Below are positions 1 to 11,696 of a stretch of DNA of 64,000 bases, in pieces (the stretch's first letter is position 1; each line of letters begins with the position of its first letter). The notes beneath the pieces were generated by a model. It was not told the origin of the DNA and made no database searches. It worked only from the letters and a program-made list of their open reading frames with translations. The stretch is from contig BSBM01000047.1 of assembly GCA_027924585.1 (NCBI GenBank), positions 26,901,001 through 26,965,000 of the forward strand, in the 5' to 3' direction. The stretch comes from Larix kaempferi. Taxonomy: Eukaryota; Streptophyta; Pinopsida; Pinales; Pinaceae. The position numbers and the translations under genes were made by a program.

Positions 1-1217
1 CATCGATGATTCTCTCTGTAGCCCCAGAACTTGATAGGTGGCTTTGATGGTGTTGGTTCCAGTTTTCTGGTGCCTTCATTGTTGAACTTCTTGGTGGGCG
101 AAACAAATTTGGACTGTGGCTTGCTATCCTCAAATTTGTAGCTGGAAGGTGTTCATGAAATTTGGTTTCTGAAATGGTTGGGCTTGTGACCCTCCAAAAT
201 TATTTTAGACTTGTGTTTCTTCTTTTCATCCCACTTCTTGGACACTGCAGCTCTTTTCTGCCCCTATGCATAACATAGTCTAGCTTTCCTGGAAGCATAT
301 TCCAACATTTTAGGATCGTCAAACTTTATCCGATCTTTGTACCCAAACGGTAAACAATTTAGGAAGCGTTGAACTCTGACTTTTTTCTCATGGATATATG
401 GAACGTACTTCAACAGTTCCAGGAATTTACTGATCATTTCTTCCATGTTTTGTTGTCCCAACTTAAGGTCGTAGAAATCTTTTACCTTTTTGTCGAAGTA
501 CCTTTCAGACAAGTACTTCTGCTTGAAGAGGGTTGCATAAAGTTTCCACCTTTTTTTTTTCTCGTTGATAGAGCAGGTCAGCTTGACTTCATCCCACCAA
601 GCTGATGCCTTACCATGCAGATTGAAAACAACAATTCTCGCCCGAATGAGGCTAGAATAATCGAACATGCTTAGTTACTTCTCCATGTCTCTCAACCACA
701 ACTCTTCTTCTTCTCCAGTTTTAATTTCTCCATTAAAAGTAGGAGGCTTGATCTTCTGCAATTCTGAATGGAGGTGATGTACTTTTCCTTTTTTCTTCTT
801 CTTCTTAGGAACATACTCTTCAGATCCCTCGCCATGTGACTCTTCGTCACCAACGTCCATATTAAAACTCGTAGAATTTCTTGGAGGTGTAGATCTGAAT
901 TTGGAATTTCTTTTTGTGACTAATTTTTCTACATGCTACCCCTCCAGTCCTGGGAGGTGACTGTTCTCTTTTTTTGTCAATTTTTGCAGGAGGATAGCAT
1001 TGATTTCACGTTGTTCTTCAAAGTTATTAATGTTTTCTTCTTTGATGCTTATTAATTCTGCTTTCAGAGTTTTCACTGTTTCCAACGTCTCGCTGGATGT
1101 TGTCGCTTGCAGTGGAGAATTTGGATTTCTCCCATGCCTGTTGGCCATCTCTCCGTGCTGACTGTATGTTTCTAAAGCCATTCCACCTTCTTCGTCTGCA
1201 TAATTAAATTCTACCAT
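1..1217 (-). pseudogene. Ty3/gypsy retrotransposon gag, partial and decayed
   Basis: Gag packages retrotransposon RNA into virus-like particles. Read on the minus strand, a glutamate-rich coiled region (1217-936) is followed by a lysine-rich linker and the gag core. The core carries KIKPPTFNGEIK at about 700-750, GKASAWWDEVK near 600 and LSERYFDKKVKDFYDLKLGQ near 480, which is the usual plant gypsy gag layout. The reading is broken by stops near 933 and 670 and near 266. At the very left edge the zinc knuckle reads FWGYRENH where the family has CWGCGENH, so both leading cysteines are lost. The gene is cut by the window start, and protease and polymerase would lie to the left. Its primer site and LTR lie just to the right (1417 onwards). 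Family assignment is firm; the gene is non-functional. Confidence 0.85.
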
Positions 1218-1416
1218 TTAAAGTCGCAGCCGCTTTGCTGTTTAAGTGTGGCCAATCAGCTGTTTGTTAGACTTTATAAATAGTAAGTTAATTAAATGAA
1301 AAAAATCACAGGCAGTATGCTATAGGAAAATATTTATGTAATTATATAGAGCAATTAAAAAGTATTTAAAAACATAGCATACATGCAATGAGCTTAAGGT
1401 CCTAGCGTAGTGACCG

Positions 1417-1429
1417 TGCTCTGATACCA
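1417..1429 (-). promoter_or_regulatory. Primer binding site, initiator tRNA-Met type
   Basis: On the minus strand this reads TGGTATCAGAGCA, the complement of the 3' end of plant initiator tRNA-Met, used to prime minus-strand cDNA. It lies 3 bases inside the LTR end (GACATGACA, ending at 1433) and about 200 bases before the gag start, so it sets the element's orientation. Confidence 0.85.
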
Positions 1430-1432
1430 ATT

Positions 1433-1988
1433 TGTCATGTCTCCTCTTACAAAAAAAATTTCTTGTAGGGGCCTCTAGCCCTACCATTTAGTTCACGGTT
1501 ACGTCATTAGATAATAACTATACTTAGAAATATATCAGAAGCATAACACTTTAAGTAAATGTTGTCACACCTTCTTCAGAGATGCTTGTCATGACTTTTT
1601 ATCGAAATTCTATAGTCTTTCAGACTATATGCAGCCTTACGTTTAAGTGTCATAATAATGACACACTTGAACAAGCATGTGTGACGTGGAGGTTCTTTAT
1701 GCCGACATGATGACACATCCTAACCTCTTTGAAATTGACAATGAACACATGCAGAACGATACATAAGCGCATCCATGGGTCCTATGTCTATTAAGGTTCT
1801 ACAACCATAATACAATAATATTAATAACAGTTCCGCATTTTACAACCATGCTCTTCACCCATCTCTTTAGCTAAGATGACCACCTACACCAGCTATCATG
1901 GTTTAATATTATAATTATAAACTTTGCAAGGACTTCATGAATCTACAAACATCCATACCATTGATTATAATTCATCTATTAGGTTAAC
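1433..1988 (-). mobile_element. 5' LTR of the Ty3/gypsy element; outer boundary uncertain
   Basis: The inner boundary is clear: on the minus strand the LTR ends in GACATGACA directly before the primer site. The outer end is less certain. GGTTAACCA at 1980-1988 would give a TG...CA LTR of about 556 bp, but the fold-back element starts at the same place. The LTR may instead have been interrupted by that element and continue beyond 5603. The partner LTR is outside the window, so length and age cannot be judged. Confidence 0.5.
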
Positions 1989-2012
1989 CACTTATACTAT
2001 GAAACGAGAACT
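1987..2012 (+). repeat. Left terminal inverted repeat of the fold-back element
   Basis: Starts ACCACTTATACTATG and is identical over 26 bases to the reverse complement of 5578-5603. A short hairpin follows at once: CGAGAACT at about 2005-2012 pairs with AGTTCTCG at about 2019-2026. Confidence 0.75.
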
Positions 2013-2629
2013 CGACACAGTTCTCGTTTTTCTCTCTCCTAATTTTAGTAGGTATTTTTAGCTCCGTTTCAAAAAGGGGTGATGCCAGTATTACACATTT
2101 TCATTTCGAGGCATTTTTTGGGACCTTTGAATTATCTTTATCGTAAAAAAAAATTAGTTTCTATTTTCAGGTGCATTTTTAGAAATTTAGCAAAATAGCA
2201 TACATTTTTAAGCAATTTATAATGAAAAACATATACATTTTGCAATTTTTTCTATAAAATAAAACATTTTAATGGACAAAATAAGACACTTTTATTGACA
2301 AAATTGTAAAAAATTCCAGAAAATATAGACATTTAAAACCATTTTCAATCAATTTTCAGATATGTTTTGTATAAAAATTATACTATTTCATATTATTTTC
2401 CAAAAAGTGTTGATTCACATAAATTCAAGAAAAACTATACAAATTATATGTTAAAAACATATTTCAAACATTATATATAGAAATTTTATTTCTAAAATTA
2501 AGTCTGAACGTCAAAACATTACTAATATATCTTATCAAAATATTGTCAAACTTAGCATTTTTTTCAAAACATGAAACTAATCAACAATATCATGCAGGCC
2601 AAATTCATGTCCTCTTCTGCTGCATGTTT

Positions 2630-3360
2630 CCCCCCTGTACCATTATAATAAAATAAATTAAAAAACAAATTAAACTAACCCCTAACAACATTATAATAAA
2701 AAATTCCTAACAACATTATGATAAAAAATTTAAAGAAAAATTAAAAACAAATCAAACTAACCCCTAACAACATTATAATAAAAAATTTAAAAAAGAATTA
2801 AAAACAACTTAAACTAACCTAACAACATTATAAACTAACATTTAAAAAAAAATTAAACTAACATTAAAACTAATAGATTTAAACTAATGTTCTTATAATT
2901 AAAAATTAAAAATAAAAATAAAAACCCAATAAACTAACCTAACATTATAATTAAAAAATAAAACTAATTAACTATATACTAACATTACACAAAATTTAAA
3001 AAAACTTAAAAACAAAATAAAAATAACATTATAAAAAATTAAAAATAATAAAAAAACAAACTATACAAAATTTTAAAATAAATTAAAAACAAAAATAAAA
3101 ACAAACTAAAACTAACATTATAAAAAATTAAAAATTAAAAAAAACAAACTATATATAATAACAAATCAAACTATATAACATTTAAAAAAAAATTAAAAAC
3201 AATAAAAAAATCAAAATATAAAACATTAAAACAAAATTTTAAGAACAATTAAAAAAACCAAACTATACAAAATCTAAAAAAAAATTAAAAAAAAAATTTA
3301 TTTTATACAAAAAAATTAAAAATAAAAAAAAATTAAACACAATTTAAAAAACAAAAAGCA
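2630..3360 (+). repeat. A-rich left arm, low complexity
   Basis: About 730 bases built almost only from A, T and some C, dominated by variants of AACAACATTATAATAAAA and AAAATTAAAAACAAA. The right arm (4400-4800) is the same text on the other strand. The flanking stretch 2013-2630 is AT-rich and non-repetitive, with nothing recognised in it. Confidence 0.75.
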
Positions 3361-4395
3361 TGCAATGGTCAGGGAGGAGGGTTGCGGCGAGGGAGGGGTG
3401 AGGTGGGCGACGATAGTGGCAGGGGAAGGGGAGTGCGGTGGAGGGGGAAGGGCAGGAGGTGGTGGATCTGGGTGGGTGAAGGGAGGAGGAGGTGGAAGGG
3501 AGGGGCGGGATTCGAGCCGCTCACTTGGGCGCCAAAGGGCGGCCCTCACGGCCCCTGTCGATGCCCGGCATCGACGAGGGCCGTGAGGGCTGCCCTTTCG
3601 CGCCCGAGCGAGAGAGGTCGCTTGCTTGGGCGCCAAAGGGTAGCCCTCACGGCCCCCATCAATGCCCGGCATCGACGTCGATGACGGGCATCGATGGGGG
3701 CCGTGAGGGCCGCCCTTTGGTGCCCAAGCGAGGGAGGTCGCTTGCTTGGACACCAAAGGGCTGCCCTCACGACCCCCATCGATGCCCGCTTGGGCGCCAA
3801 AGGGCGGCCCTCACGGCCCCCGTCGATGCCCAGCATCGATGTCAATGCTGGGCATCGACGGGGGCTGTGAGGGCCTCCCTTTGGTGCCCAAGTGGGCGGT
3901 GCCCTCCCCCTCCTTACTCCTCCCCGCTCCCCTCCACTTCCCCCTCCCCCCGCGCCCACGTCGATGACGGGCATCGATGGGGGCCGTGAGGGCCGCCCTT
4001 TGGTGCCCAAGCGAGGGAGGTCGCTTGCTTGGACACCAAAGGGCTGCCCTCACGACCCCCATCGATGCCCGCTTGGGCGCCAAAGGGCGGCCCTCACGGC
4101 CCCCGTCGATGCCCAGCATCGATGTCAATGCTGGGCATCGACGGGGGCTGTGAGGGCCTCCCTTTGGTGCCCAAGTGGGCGGTGCCCTCCCCCTCCTTAC
4201 TCCTCCCCGCTCCCCTCCACTTCCCCCTCCCCCCGCGCCCACGCCCTCCCTTCCACCTCCCCCCGCCACCCTCCCTTCCACCGCCGCCACCCACCACCTC
4301 CTCTTTTATCCCTCCTTCGCCCTCCCCTTCCCCCTCCTCGCTCCTCCTCTGCCGTCCTCCCTTCCACTGCCACCGCCCACCTCCCCGCCATTGCA
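3361..4395. repeat. GC-rich, CpG-rich core of nested palindromes
   Basis: Composition changes sharply from AT-rich to mostly G and C. The core motif GCGCCAAAGGGCGGCCCTCA followed by CGGCCCCCGTCGATGCC recurs many times in both orientations, usually with its inverse directly after it. For example the arm at about 3529-3565 is answered at 3567-3610, and the arm at about 3790-3838 at 3845-3893. The outer parts are G-rich on the left (3365-3510) and C-rich on the right (4190-4390), again complementary. Many long overlapping frames exist on all strands only because stop codons are rare in such sequence; I do not call any of them a gene. Confidence 0.75.
3675..4240 (+). repeat. Perfect 283-bp tandem duplication in the GC-rich core
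   Basis: Bases 3675-3957 and 3958-4240 are identical over the full 283 bases by eye, each starting ACGTCGATGACGGGC and ending CCCCGCGCCC. The unit itself contains two inverted arm pairs. Zero divergence in a region full of decayed elements means a very recent event, gene conversion, or an assembly duplication. Confidence 0.9.
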
Positions 4396-4399
4396 TTGT

Positions 4400-4800
4400 T
4401 TCAATTTTTTTAAAATTTTGTTTAAATTGTGTTTATTTTTTTTTAATTTTGTTTAATTTTTTGTTTAAAGTTTGTTTAATTTTTTTAAAATTTTGTTTAA
4501 AGTTTGTTTAATTTTGTATAGTTTAATTTTTTTTTAATTATTTTGTTTTTTAATTTATTTTAAAATTTTCTATAGTTTGATTTTTTTATTGTTTTTAAAT
4601 TTTTGTTTTAATTGTTTTTAAGTTTTTGTATAATTTTTTTTTAATTTTTTATGATGTTAGTTTGCTTAGTATATAGATACTTAGTTTTTTTTTTTAATGT
4701 ATTTTTAAATTTTTAATTATAATGTTATCTTAGTTTAGTTTGTTTTTAATTTTTTTAAAATTTTTAATTATAACATTAGTTAACATTTGTTTTTAATTTC
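4400..4800 (+). repeat. T-rich right arm, low complexity
   Basis: Repeats of TTTAATTTTTTTAAAATTTTG and TTTAATTATAATGTTA, the reverse complement of the left arm text. It ends abruptly at about 4808, where complex sequence resumes. Confidence 0.7.
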
Positions 4801-4805
4801 TTTTT

Positions 4806-5056
4806 TAAAACCCAAAGCTAATATTCATGGAATAGGAAGCATTCATGCAAGATGGGAGTGTGTTAAACCAAGCCATAGATCCCGAAGGAATATGACATCT
4901 GAAATGATGGGTATAGATGTAGACTCAGATTGTGCGCCCATTGATAATAGAGAAAAGTATGGGTCATCTACATCTTCATCAAGTCCTTCATCTGCAAAAA
5001 ATGTAGATTCTGATGGGGTGTCAGAATCCATGGATGAATTTGAAGAAGCAGTGTAG
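4806..5056 (+). pseudogene. Short coding remnant of unknown origin
   Basis: An open frame from the end of the T-rich arm to a stop at 5054-5056 encodes a hydrophilic, serine- and aspartate-rich tail, with CVKPSHRSRRNMTSEMMGID near the middle and DGVSESMDEFEEAV at its end. It looks like the C-terminus of a larger protein because a compositional break cuts it upstream; I do not recognise the family. The last 50 bases and the stop lie in a 98-bp tandem duplication (5012-5207). It may be captured host or transposase sequence. Confidence 0.3.
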
Positions 5057-5207
5057 ATGCTTTTTATTAGTATGATTTTTTGTAATTGAAACTCTAGAGG
5101 AGTTTTGATGATGGGGTGTCAGAATCCATGGATGAATTTGAAGAAGCAGTTTAGATGCTTTTTACTAGTATGATTTTTGTAATTGAAAATCTAGAGGAGT
5201 TTTTGAA
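5012..5207 (+). repeat. 98-bp tandem duplication, two copies
   Basis: The stretch from GATGGGGTGTCAGAATCC (5012) recurs at 5110 with a few changes, including the stop codon region and the following TAGATGCTTTTTA(T/C)TAGTATG. The two copies differ by a handful of substitutions and one T-run length change. Confidence 0.85.
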
Positions 5208-5577
5208 TATTTAAATGAACCATTTGTTCTTGTATGGTCTAATATATTATCTCATTATGAATCGCATCATAATTCCTTTGTTTTTATATGGTTATAATGG
5301 TGAAATTATTAGAGAAATTTGTTTTTTTGTTTAATATGCAATTTTCCTGAAAGTTGTAATTTATCTCTTCAATAATTTCTTTTTTTTTCCAATTTAAGGT
5401 TGATTTTAAAGTTTTGTTAAACAACAATATGGGATGTTTAGGCCATGGCTCTATTTTTTACCCTAAAAAAAAATACGTGTATACTGGTATCAACACTTTT
5501 CTATTTGGGGGGTGTTTCTGGTGTTTTTTTTGCAAAAATCATCGTTTTTATGGGTAGAGTTCTCGTTCATAGTATAT

Positions 5578-5603
5578 AGTTCTCGTTTCATAGTATAAGT
5601 GGT
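5578..5603 (-). repeat. Right terminal inverted repeat of the fold-back element
   Basis: Reverse complement of 1987-2012, with no mismatch. A second, shorter copy of the same motif (AGTTCTCGTTCATAGTATA, starting near 5560) lies next to it, giving a subterminal direct repeat as often seen in fold-back elements. Confidence 0.75.
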
Positions 5604-5674
5604 TGGTTGACAAAGAACACATAAATAAATGTATACGAATGCATGTATTATTACATAGTTCATATGTATCAATA

Positions 5675-5679
<5 letters not shown>

Positions 5680-5714
<35 letters not shown>
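5680..5714. repeat. (TA)n microsatellite
   Basis: Uninterrupted AT dinucleotide run of about 34 bases; a shorter one follows at 5798-5821. Confidence 0.95.
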
Positions 5715-5718
<4 letters not shown>

Positions 5719-5821
5719 TATACATATAACAATAGTGCTATTAATTCCATAGCCATGATGTTTAAATATATTGCACTACTATGTAATTCGACTCACCATA
5801 TATATATATATATATATATAT

Positions 5822-8800
5822 CAACAATCACTATGGATTAATACTTATAACATTATTTGTTTTGGGCCATAACATAAACCTTATAATTACAAACAGATGT
5901 AATTATATGTTACGGTCCCACACATGTATAACATGTAATTGCGTCGCTCTCCTTACAAGGCTTACGACTCCAACCATAGCATATAATGTATGTTACGATA
6001 TCTATGTAAACGTTAGCCTCAAGGCCAAACTTCATATACTTAACATGTAAAGGTTTAAATAAAAACAAACATAAAGATGGTCGCTAATGAAAGCCGACCC
6101 TACCACTCAACGTGGCTCACCCTTAGCAACATCAACACTTAAGGTTGAGAGTTGAGAGTTGAGACCGTTCAATGCATCTCCATGCAAGGATAACCATGCC
6201 GCCGCGATGGAAAAGCCCTAGAGCCTACGAATGAACGTAGGCCGATCTCAAAGTTAGACATGGATAAAAGAGTGCCCGACTCAGCTAGTTGTAATGCTAG
6301 CTCGATCCTTCTGGTGGCCTGCGTGGTTTGTGGCTTATGCCACTCAGGCTCAACTATTCCAGTTACACGTTTTAACCCCATCCTCACTGCCTTGTTGGTA
6401 GGTGACGAAGACTCTTGCTCATGTGGGAGGGAAGGTCATGCAATTGCTGAATTGAAGGCTTGGCCGACATGCTGGAAATGGTTTTTCATTCCATTAATGG
6501 AACACTGTCGGTGGAAAGCCACCCTGAGCATAATGTGATCCGTCGATGGCGATCCCTGCCATTGCATGGAAAATGATCAAAGGTTTACACATCGTTCATC
6601 TAGATGATGGGATTTCGCGCCCTTCCCTTTCACATCTACATTGAATGCGCTCTTTTACTGATTGCAGTGGTCTCCACCTGCTCTCCCCGGTATTCAGCAT
6701 TAAAAGCTCGTTCACTTGGCATTCAGATCACTTGTTGTTCATCTGCGTCGAGAGATTCATCTCTGCGCGGTTTAAGGGGAAGGTCCACTACTAAGCTACG
6801 ACACTTCGATTTCAAAGATTCACATAACACCAGATAGCACCGTCTCAATGTTGTCAGCATACAAGGTATTATATAGTGTTTCACTTTCACTGAACTTTCG
6901 TTTAATGAAATCGTGGTTTGCTGCAAGCTGTGTTTCTATTTACGTGTTGCATGTCAATGTCCAAAGTTTGACCCTTGTGGTATTCTCGTGCCAGGTGCAA
7001 CCGAGCTGAGCTGAGCTGGAACCGTCGTTTCACCAGGTAATGTCACACCCACGCTTCCTTGCAGCTTCATCGTGGAAATGTTGCACTTTCGTTTATAGTT
7101 GGTTTTGGCATCCTTGAGGTTTGACCTCAAGTCACTCTATTCTTTGTAGGGAACCAACGGTAAAAGGTTGAGTGGTGCAGTCCCATGAGCTCGTAACAAC
7201 CATGGGGTCATGGCATGTAGCTAAGCTCACCAGGTAAATCGTCGAACCAAACTGCCTTGGTTTGGTTCACCCCGTGGGTGGGGCAGAGTTACTAAAACGC
7301 TGTCAAAAGTGCTTAGGTTTTTCCCTTACTTTCATTTTTCCAGTTTTTAAGCGGCACAACCTTTGTCCAAAGTGATAGGGCATAACGCCAGCCATAGGTA
7401 AAATTGTTGCGACCTCTCTGCGCTCCATCGTTGTCATACGGTCATTGTGCACTTAAGGGAATATAGTCCTGGGGACTCCCCACTGTCATGCATATTTTTA
7501 AGAGCTCCAACGACGCTCTGCCCCCAGAAGAGGCATCGGGATTCAATGTAACCGGTTTCTTTGTAAATTTAAGTGGCAACGCCACAGCCTTCGCATTTCC
7601 CAAAATCTGTCTGTGTAATGGGTAGACACTTAATGTTGTATTGGATACTTGGTTGCAAGGCCAGCTTGACTATGTGCCCGCAACGATCTTCGTCGAGTCT
7701 TAATGTTATTTATAAAATGTTGTGTATTTTGTAACACATGGTCTATATAAACCAATGCCCTCGGCATTTGACTTTATATGCAATGTATACATTTTCAATG
7801 CTTCATCTATGTTTATGCATAGCGATTTAATATTAGATGCATCCGAAATTATTATGAACACAAAGATTTGGTTTCTAGCTACATAAATGAATGCATTGAT
7901 TCATGCTCGCATAACTAGGACATCTTCTGCATTGTTATGCATCTTCCATGGAATCGTTTTCATTCAAAAGGCATATTGTATTATAGTTTTTAATTCATGT
8001 ATAAAGAATGTTTTAGGGTAAGGCATTAAGCCTGCCCATCGTATGCACCAATCGATGTTTAGGGGAAACGATTCGACGCCTTCAACAACGTTAAATATAC
8101 ATACTACGTTTATATGTTGAATGTTTAAAGATATGGAATACGTGTATGCTTTACTTTGTTGAAGTATTAAATGTATGCGATGTAAGTTTGTGTATTAATG
8201 TGGACGTGCCGACCATAATACAATGTGCAGCGAATATATATAAATATTACCATCATTCTATGATGACTATCATGTTAAGGATAAACCCTAGTTTACCTAA
8301 ATCATTTCATTCTTTACTTAATGCATTTGATGTTGCATTCTTTTTATATATAGCATACATACACACCGATCTGGATTCTCCCAGACTCGCATATCGCCAA
8401 CGGCGATTACATACACATCCATGTTAATAAATATATATTACAATGTTTCCTGACTAGGCAGTAGCCATTTAACTCACAATGATATTTAGGGTTAGATTCA
8501 ACTCATAAATCTAATAACAATATGTAGTTTATTTTCGTTACTCAGAAAATTAAACTGAAATGCCATTTAATTTCATACGGTCGATTATGACCAGATTTGA
8601 ATAAAATACAAACTCTGTCTATAATCATCACTAAGAAATTATAACAGGTTTGATCTCTAGCATTATTAGGGTTTATCATTACTGAAATAAACTCTACTAT
8701 GAAAGATTTAATAAACATAAGGGCTAGGCATGTAAACCTTCAGGTTTACCAACCTTCCCTATTTACAACATTACAATACAATGCATAAGATCTTTATTCA

Positions 8801-10990
8801 ATACTATAATATATTAAAATACAACACCTGCAATATGAACACATGTCTCAACAAACCCTACATTAGCACATGATTCATATTGATCAGTATTAAATTAGAT
8901 GTTGCATATAGTTACAACAGTATAGGGGGTCTTATTGTTGTATATCTATTGCAAATAGAATGTAGGTATTTTCACAGCCAACCCATAAATATTTCAGATT
9001 TGTAAAAATGATCATAAGATACTCATTACAGAGATCTAGTTATTCAATTGGGATTCAAACTCAGAATGTACATGAAGCAATACAGATATAGTCAAATCTG
9101 ATACATATACCATTCAACTGTAAATAAGATATACTTAGAAACATATATAAATATTATTCCAAAGCAAATACTCTGCAAGTTAGAAGATAAACACTTATCT
9201 GAATCTACTGACAAGTGGAACCAGGCACAAACCTCCCAGTATTTGACCAGCAAGTTCTCCTTGCTCTCAGGTCACCCCTGAGTTGAGTTCACAGTCCCCC
9301 AGGTAGAGTATTTATTTTAGTTACACTTAACTTGTTATTTCCCAAGTTATTCAGGATATGTCAAAAGGCAATAGGAAACCCAACACCCAACTCAATATTC
9401 CCGAGTTCCAGGTGCTCCAGGGGATTTTAAGCCTTATCCAAAGAGAGAATCACTAAACACAGTCTATTCAGGTATGTACAGTAATTCTGCAAAACTTGGG
9501 GCAGTTCTCCTACCTACACACAATTAAGTGGCCAAGCCCATACCAAACTGCATGATTATTTCTGATCTGAGTCAATTTGGTCCTCCCAAATATACCCTCA
9601 ATTACTTGGCTTCAGGACCAATTTGGTCCTCCCAAATCTGTCCTCCCTCACCAACATTCATTGTCTCAGGTTTTCTCTTTTTCTCATTCCCATTTCTCTT
9701 GTGTATTCATCTCCTGAGATTGTAAATGATTCATATTGAATGATGAGAGTTTCAATGAGTTTTCACCGTTTATTCTCTTAGGGGAATTTTCCTCATTATG
9801 TGAATTCTTTTCTTTAGGGTTTTCCAATTGTCTCCCATAATAATTTCTTCTTCTTATTATTAAGTGGCATTTTCCTCCAACCTTAGGGGACTGTGAATCT
9901 CTCTTTAATGTGCAAGTCCACATGGTCAATAGAAACCTCTTTAGCAGATTTCTAAACTTTCCTAAGTATAAATGAAATAATACTTAGCAGAAATATAGTA
10001 GGGGTTTAAAGTCCAAAATAGGGGTATTACATTACCGTAGCTTAATAAATGGTAATGTCAGTCTAGAAGAATTCATGATCATGATAGTTCGGCTCATAAT
10101 GAGACCTCCTATCCTTCAATTAACACTTTAGGCTTTACCATAAAGAACAAACTTTTTTGTTAATACCATAAGCTATTACTTAATGGATGGGGAATTGTGA
10201 CTAGAAGATCCTTAAGAGTGCAGGATGACATTAAGAAGTTTGTGTTGATAACAATGCTTGATCCTATATGGGGTAATTGACTAAACAGGTTTGTCAAAAT
10301 CTAAATAAGTGGATTACTTTACATGATGATAAGCAATAGTTGAATGAAAACATGATCTATTCAGCTAGATTGAATATAAAGGATTTCAGAATTCTAAAAG
10401 TATTCCACCATGGGAAGGGTTAGGTTCTTATTGAATATAAACTTAAAAATGATTCTTCAAGTACAAGAGTTATAAAATAAAGAGACTTGGATAACTGACT
10501 TAACCCAGGATCCCATCTGGTTTTAAGATTTAAAAACTACTTATACTGTGATTGAAACCAAAAGATTGATAACTAAAACTTGATTCAACACTTATAATTA
10601 AATCAATCAATGCATAATGAAAGATACTTCATCCTTTTGAGTCAAAATGTTAGACATTTTAAAAATTATGAAAATGAAAATAAGCAAGTAAATGAATCCA
10701 AACCTAATCAATCAAGCTTGTAAAAATAAAGAGAAAAGCAATCTAGTCTAACATCAAACCAAAGTAGGCCTAACCAAATTGACTATCATCTTGTGCGAAA
10801 AAAATGTATAATTTTGTTATATATGAAAATAGAAAATATTGTAAAGAGAATAATTGTATTAAATATCCATAAATTGTAAAATAAATATATGAATTGATTG
10901 AATAAATGATTGCCCTGAAAACCTTTTAAATTAATTATTTTAAACTAGAATCACAATCAATATTTGCCTCATAAAACTTGAAGCTCGTAA
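5822..10990. other. AT-rich spacer, no gene recognised
   Basis: Short open frames here (for example 6260-6538 plus and 8146-8427 plus) show no domain I know. 6100-7700 is less AT-rich than its surroundings and ends near a TATA-like CTATATAAACC (7742-7752), so it could be a decayed LTR or leader, but I find no matching LTR, primer site or polypurine tract. At 9590-9640 the phrase TTTGGTCCTCCCAAAT occurs twice. Treated as unassigned, probably old transposon debris. Confidence 0.5.
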
Positions 10991-11227
10991 GGCTTCTCTT
11001 ATTAAAATTATTTACATGAAGAAAATGAAAATTAAAAATACTCAAACTAATCCTAAAATTGATTGTACAAGGCTTCTTATTAAAATTATTTACATGAAGA
11101 AAATGAAAATTAAAAAAACTCAAACTAATCCTAAAATTGATTGTACAAGGCTTCTCTTATTAAAATTATATACACGAAGAAAATTAAAATTAAAAAAACT
11201 CAAACTAATCCTAAAATTGATTGTACA
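10991..11227 (+). repeat. Tandem repeat, three copies of about 79 bp
   Basis: Copies at 10991-11070, 11071-11148 and 11149-11227, each starting GGCTTCTTATTAAAAT (with a CT insertion in copies 1 and 3) and ending GATTGTACA. Divergence is only a few bases per copy. Frames running through it are a by-product of the repeat. Confidence 0.9.
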
Positions 11228-11696
11228 TTTATGACGGCGAGTTCCAGAATATGTGAATTACATTCCTTAGCCACTCATTAAAAGGGAGACATAAACAAAA
11301 CTGAACTATTGAAAATTTATCAATGGTAATCAATTGTTCGCAGAGTGTATGTGTAACTCCTTCTGTGTTCATCCTAGAGATGACAAATATGCTTTAAAAA
11401 AAAATAATAATAAACTAATAAAATGTATGCTCAAATTATATTTAAAACATTTAAGACTCTATGAATATATAAAACTATATAAATTAGATAAATTAAAACT
11501 AGAAACATTACACTATACACTTGAATAATGCCCATAATGTAAATATTGATGAAGAGTTTGCACTTCAAAAAGATTATTTAACCCTTCTTGATGCTTGGTA
11601 GATCTCTTTTAAATAGATATATGCTAATAAGTATTTGTTTTCCTTTGTAGTAGGGTCTTTTTCATCCATATGGCATGGATCCTGATAGAGAATAAC

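Larger units (their letters stand above)
1987..5603. mobile_element. Fold-back element with terminal inverted repeats and palindromic core
   Basis: The ends are a perfect 26-bp inverted repeat (1987-2012 and 5578-5603). Further in, the left arm is A-rich (2630-3360) and the right arm T-rich (4400-4800), and the two are recognisably complementary: 3059-3095 matches the reverse complement of about 4541-4578. The midpoints of both pairs fall near 3800, inside a GC-rich core (3361-4395) made of nested palindromes. Such geometry is known for Foldback and fold-back Mutator-like elements; assignment to either is inference. No transposase is visible, so it would be non-autonomous. A possible degenerate 9-bp target duplication (1980-1988 against 5603-5611, seven of nine equal) is out of register by one base and should not be trusted. 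Confidence 0.65.

Noticed and set aside
3365-4511. Many long overlapping ORFs (up to about 170 codons) on both strands in the GC-rich core
   Set aside because: They read the same palindromic repeat in different frames; stops are rare because of base composition, and the peptides are low-complexity Pro/Gly/Arg strings.
1980-5611. A 9-bp target duplication around the fold-back element
   Set aside because: Best pairing needs a one-base shift and has two mismatches, so it is not convincing.
6260-6837. Cysteine-rich frames at 6260-6538 and 6604-6837 as small secreted proteins
   Set aside because: No signal peptide pattern, no conserved spacing and no recognisable family; equally long frames occur on the other strand.
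7742-7760. Promoter at CTATATAAACC
   Set aside because: A good TATA match, but no gene or LTR boundary can be linked to it.
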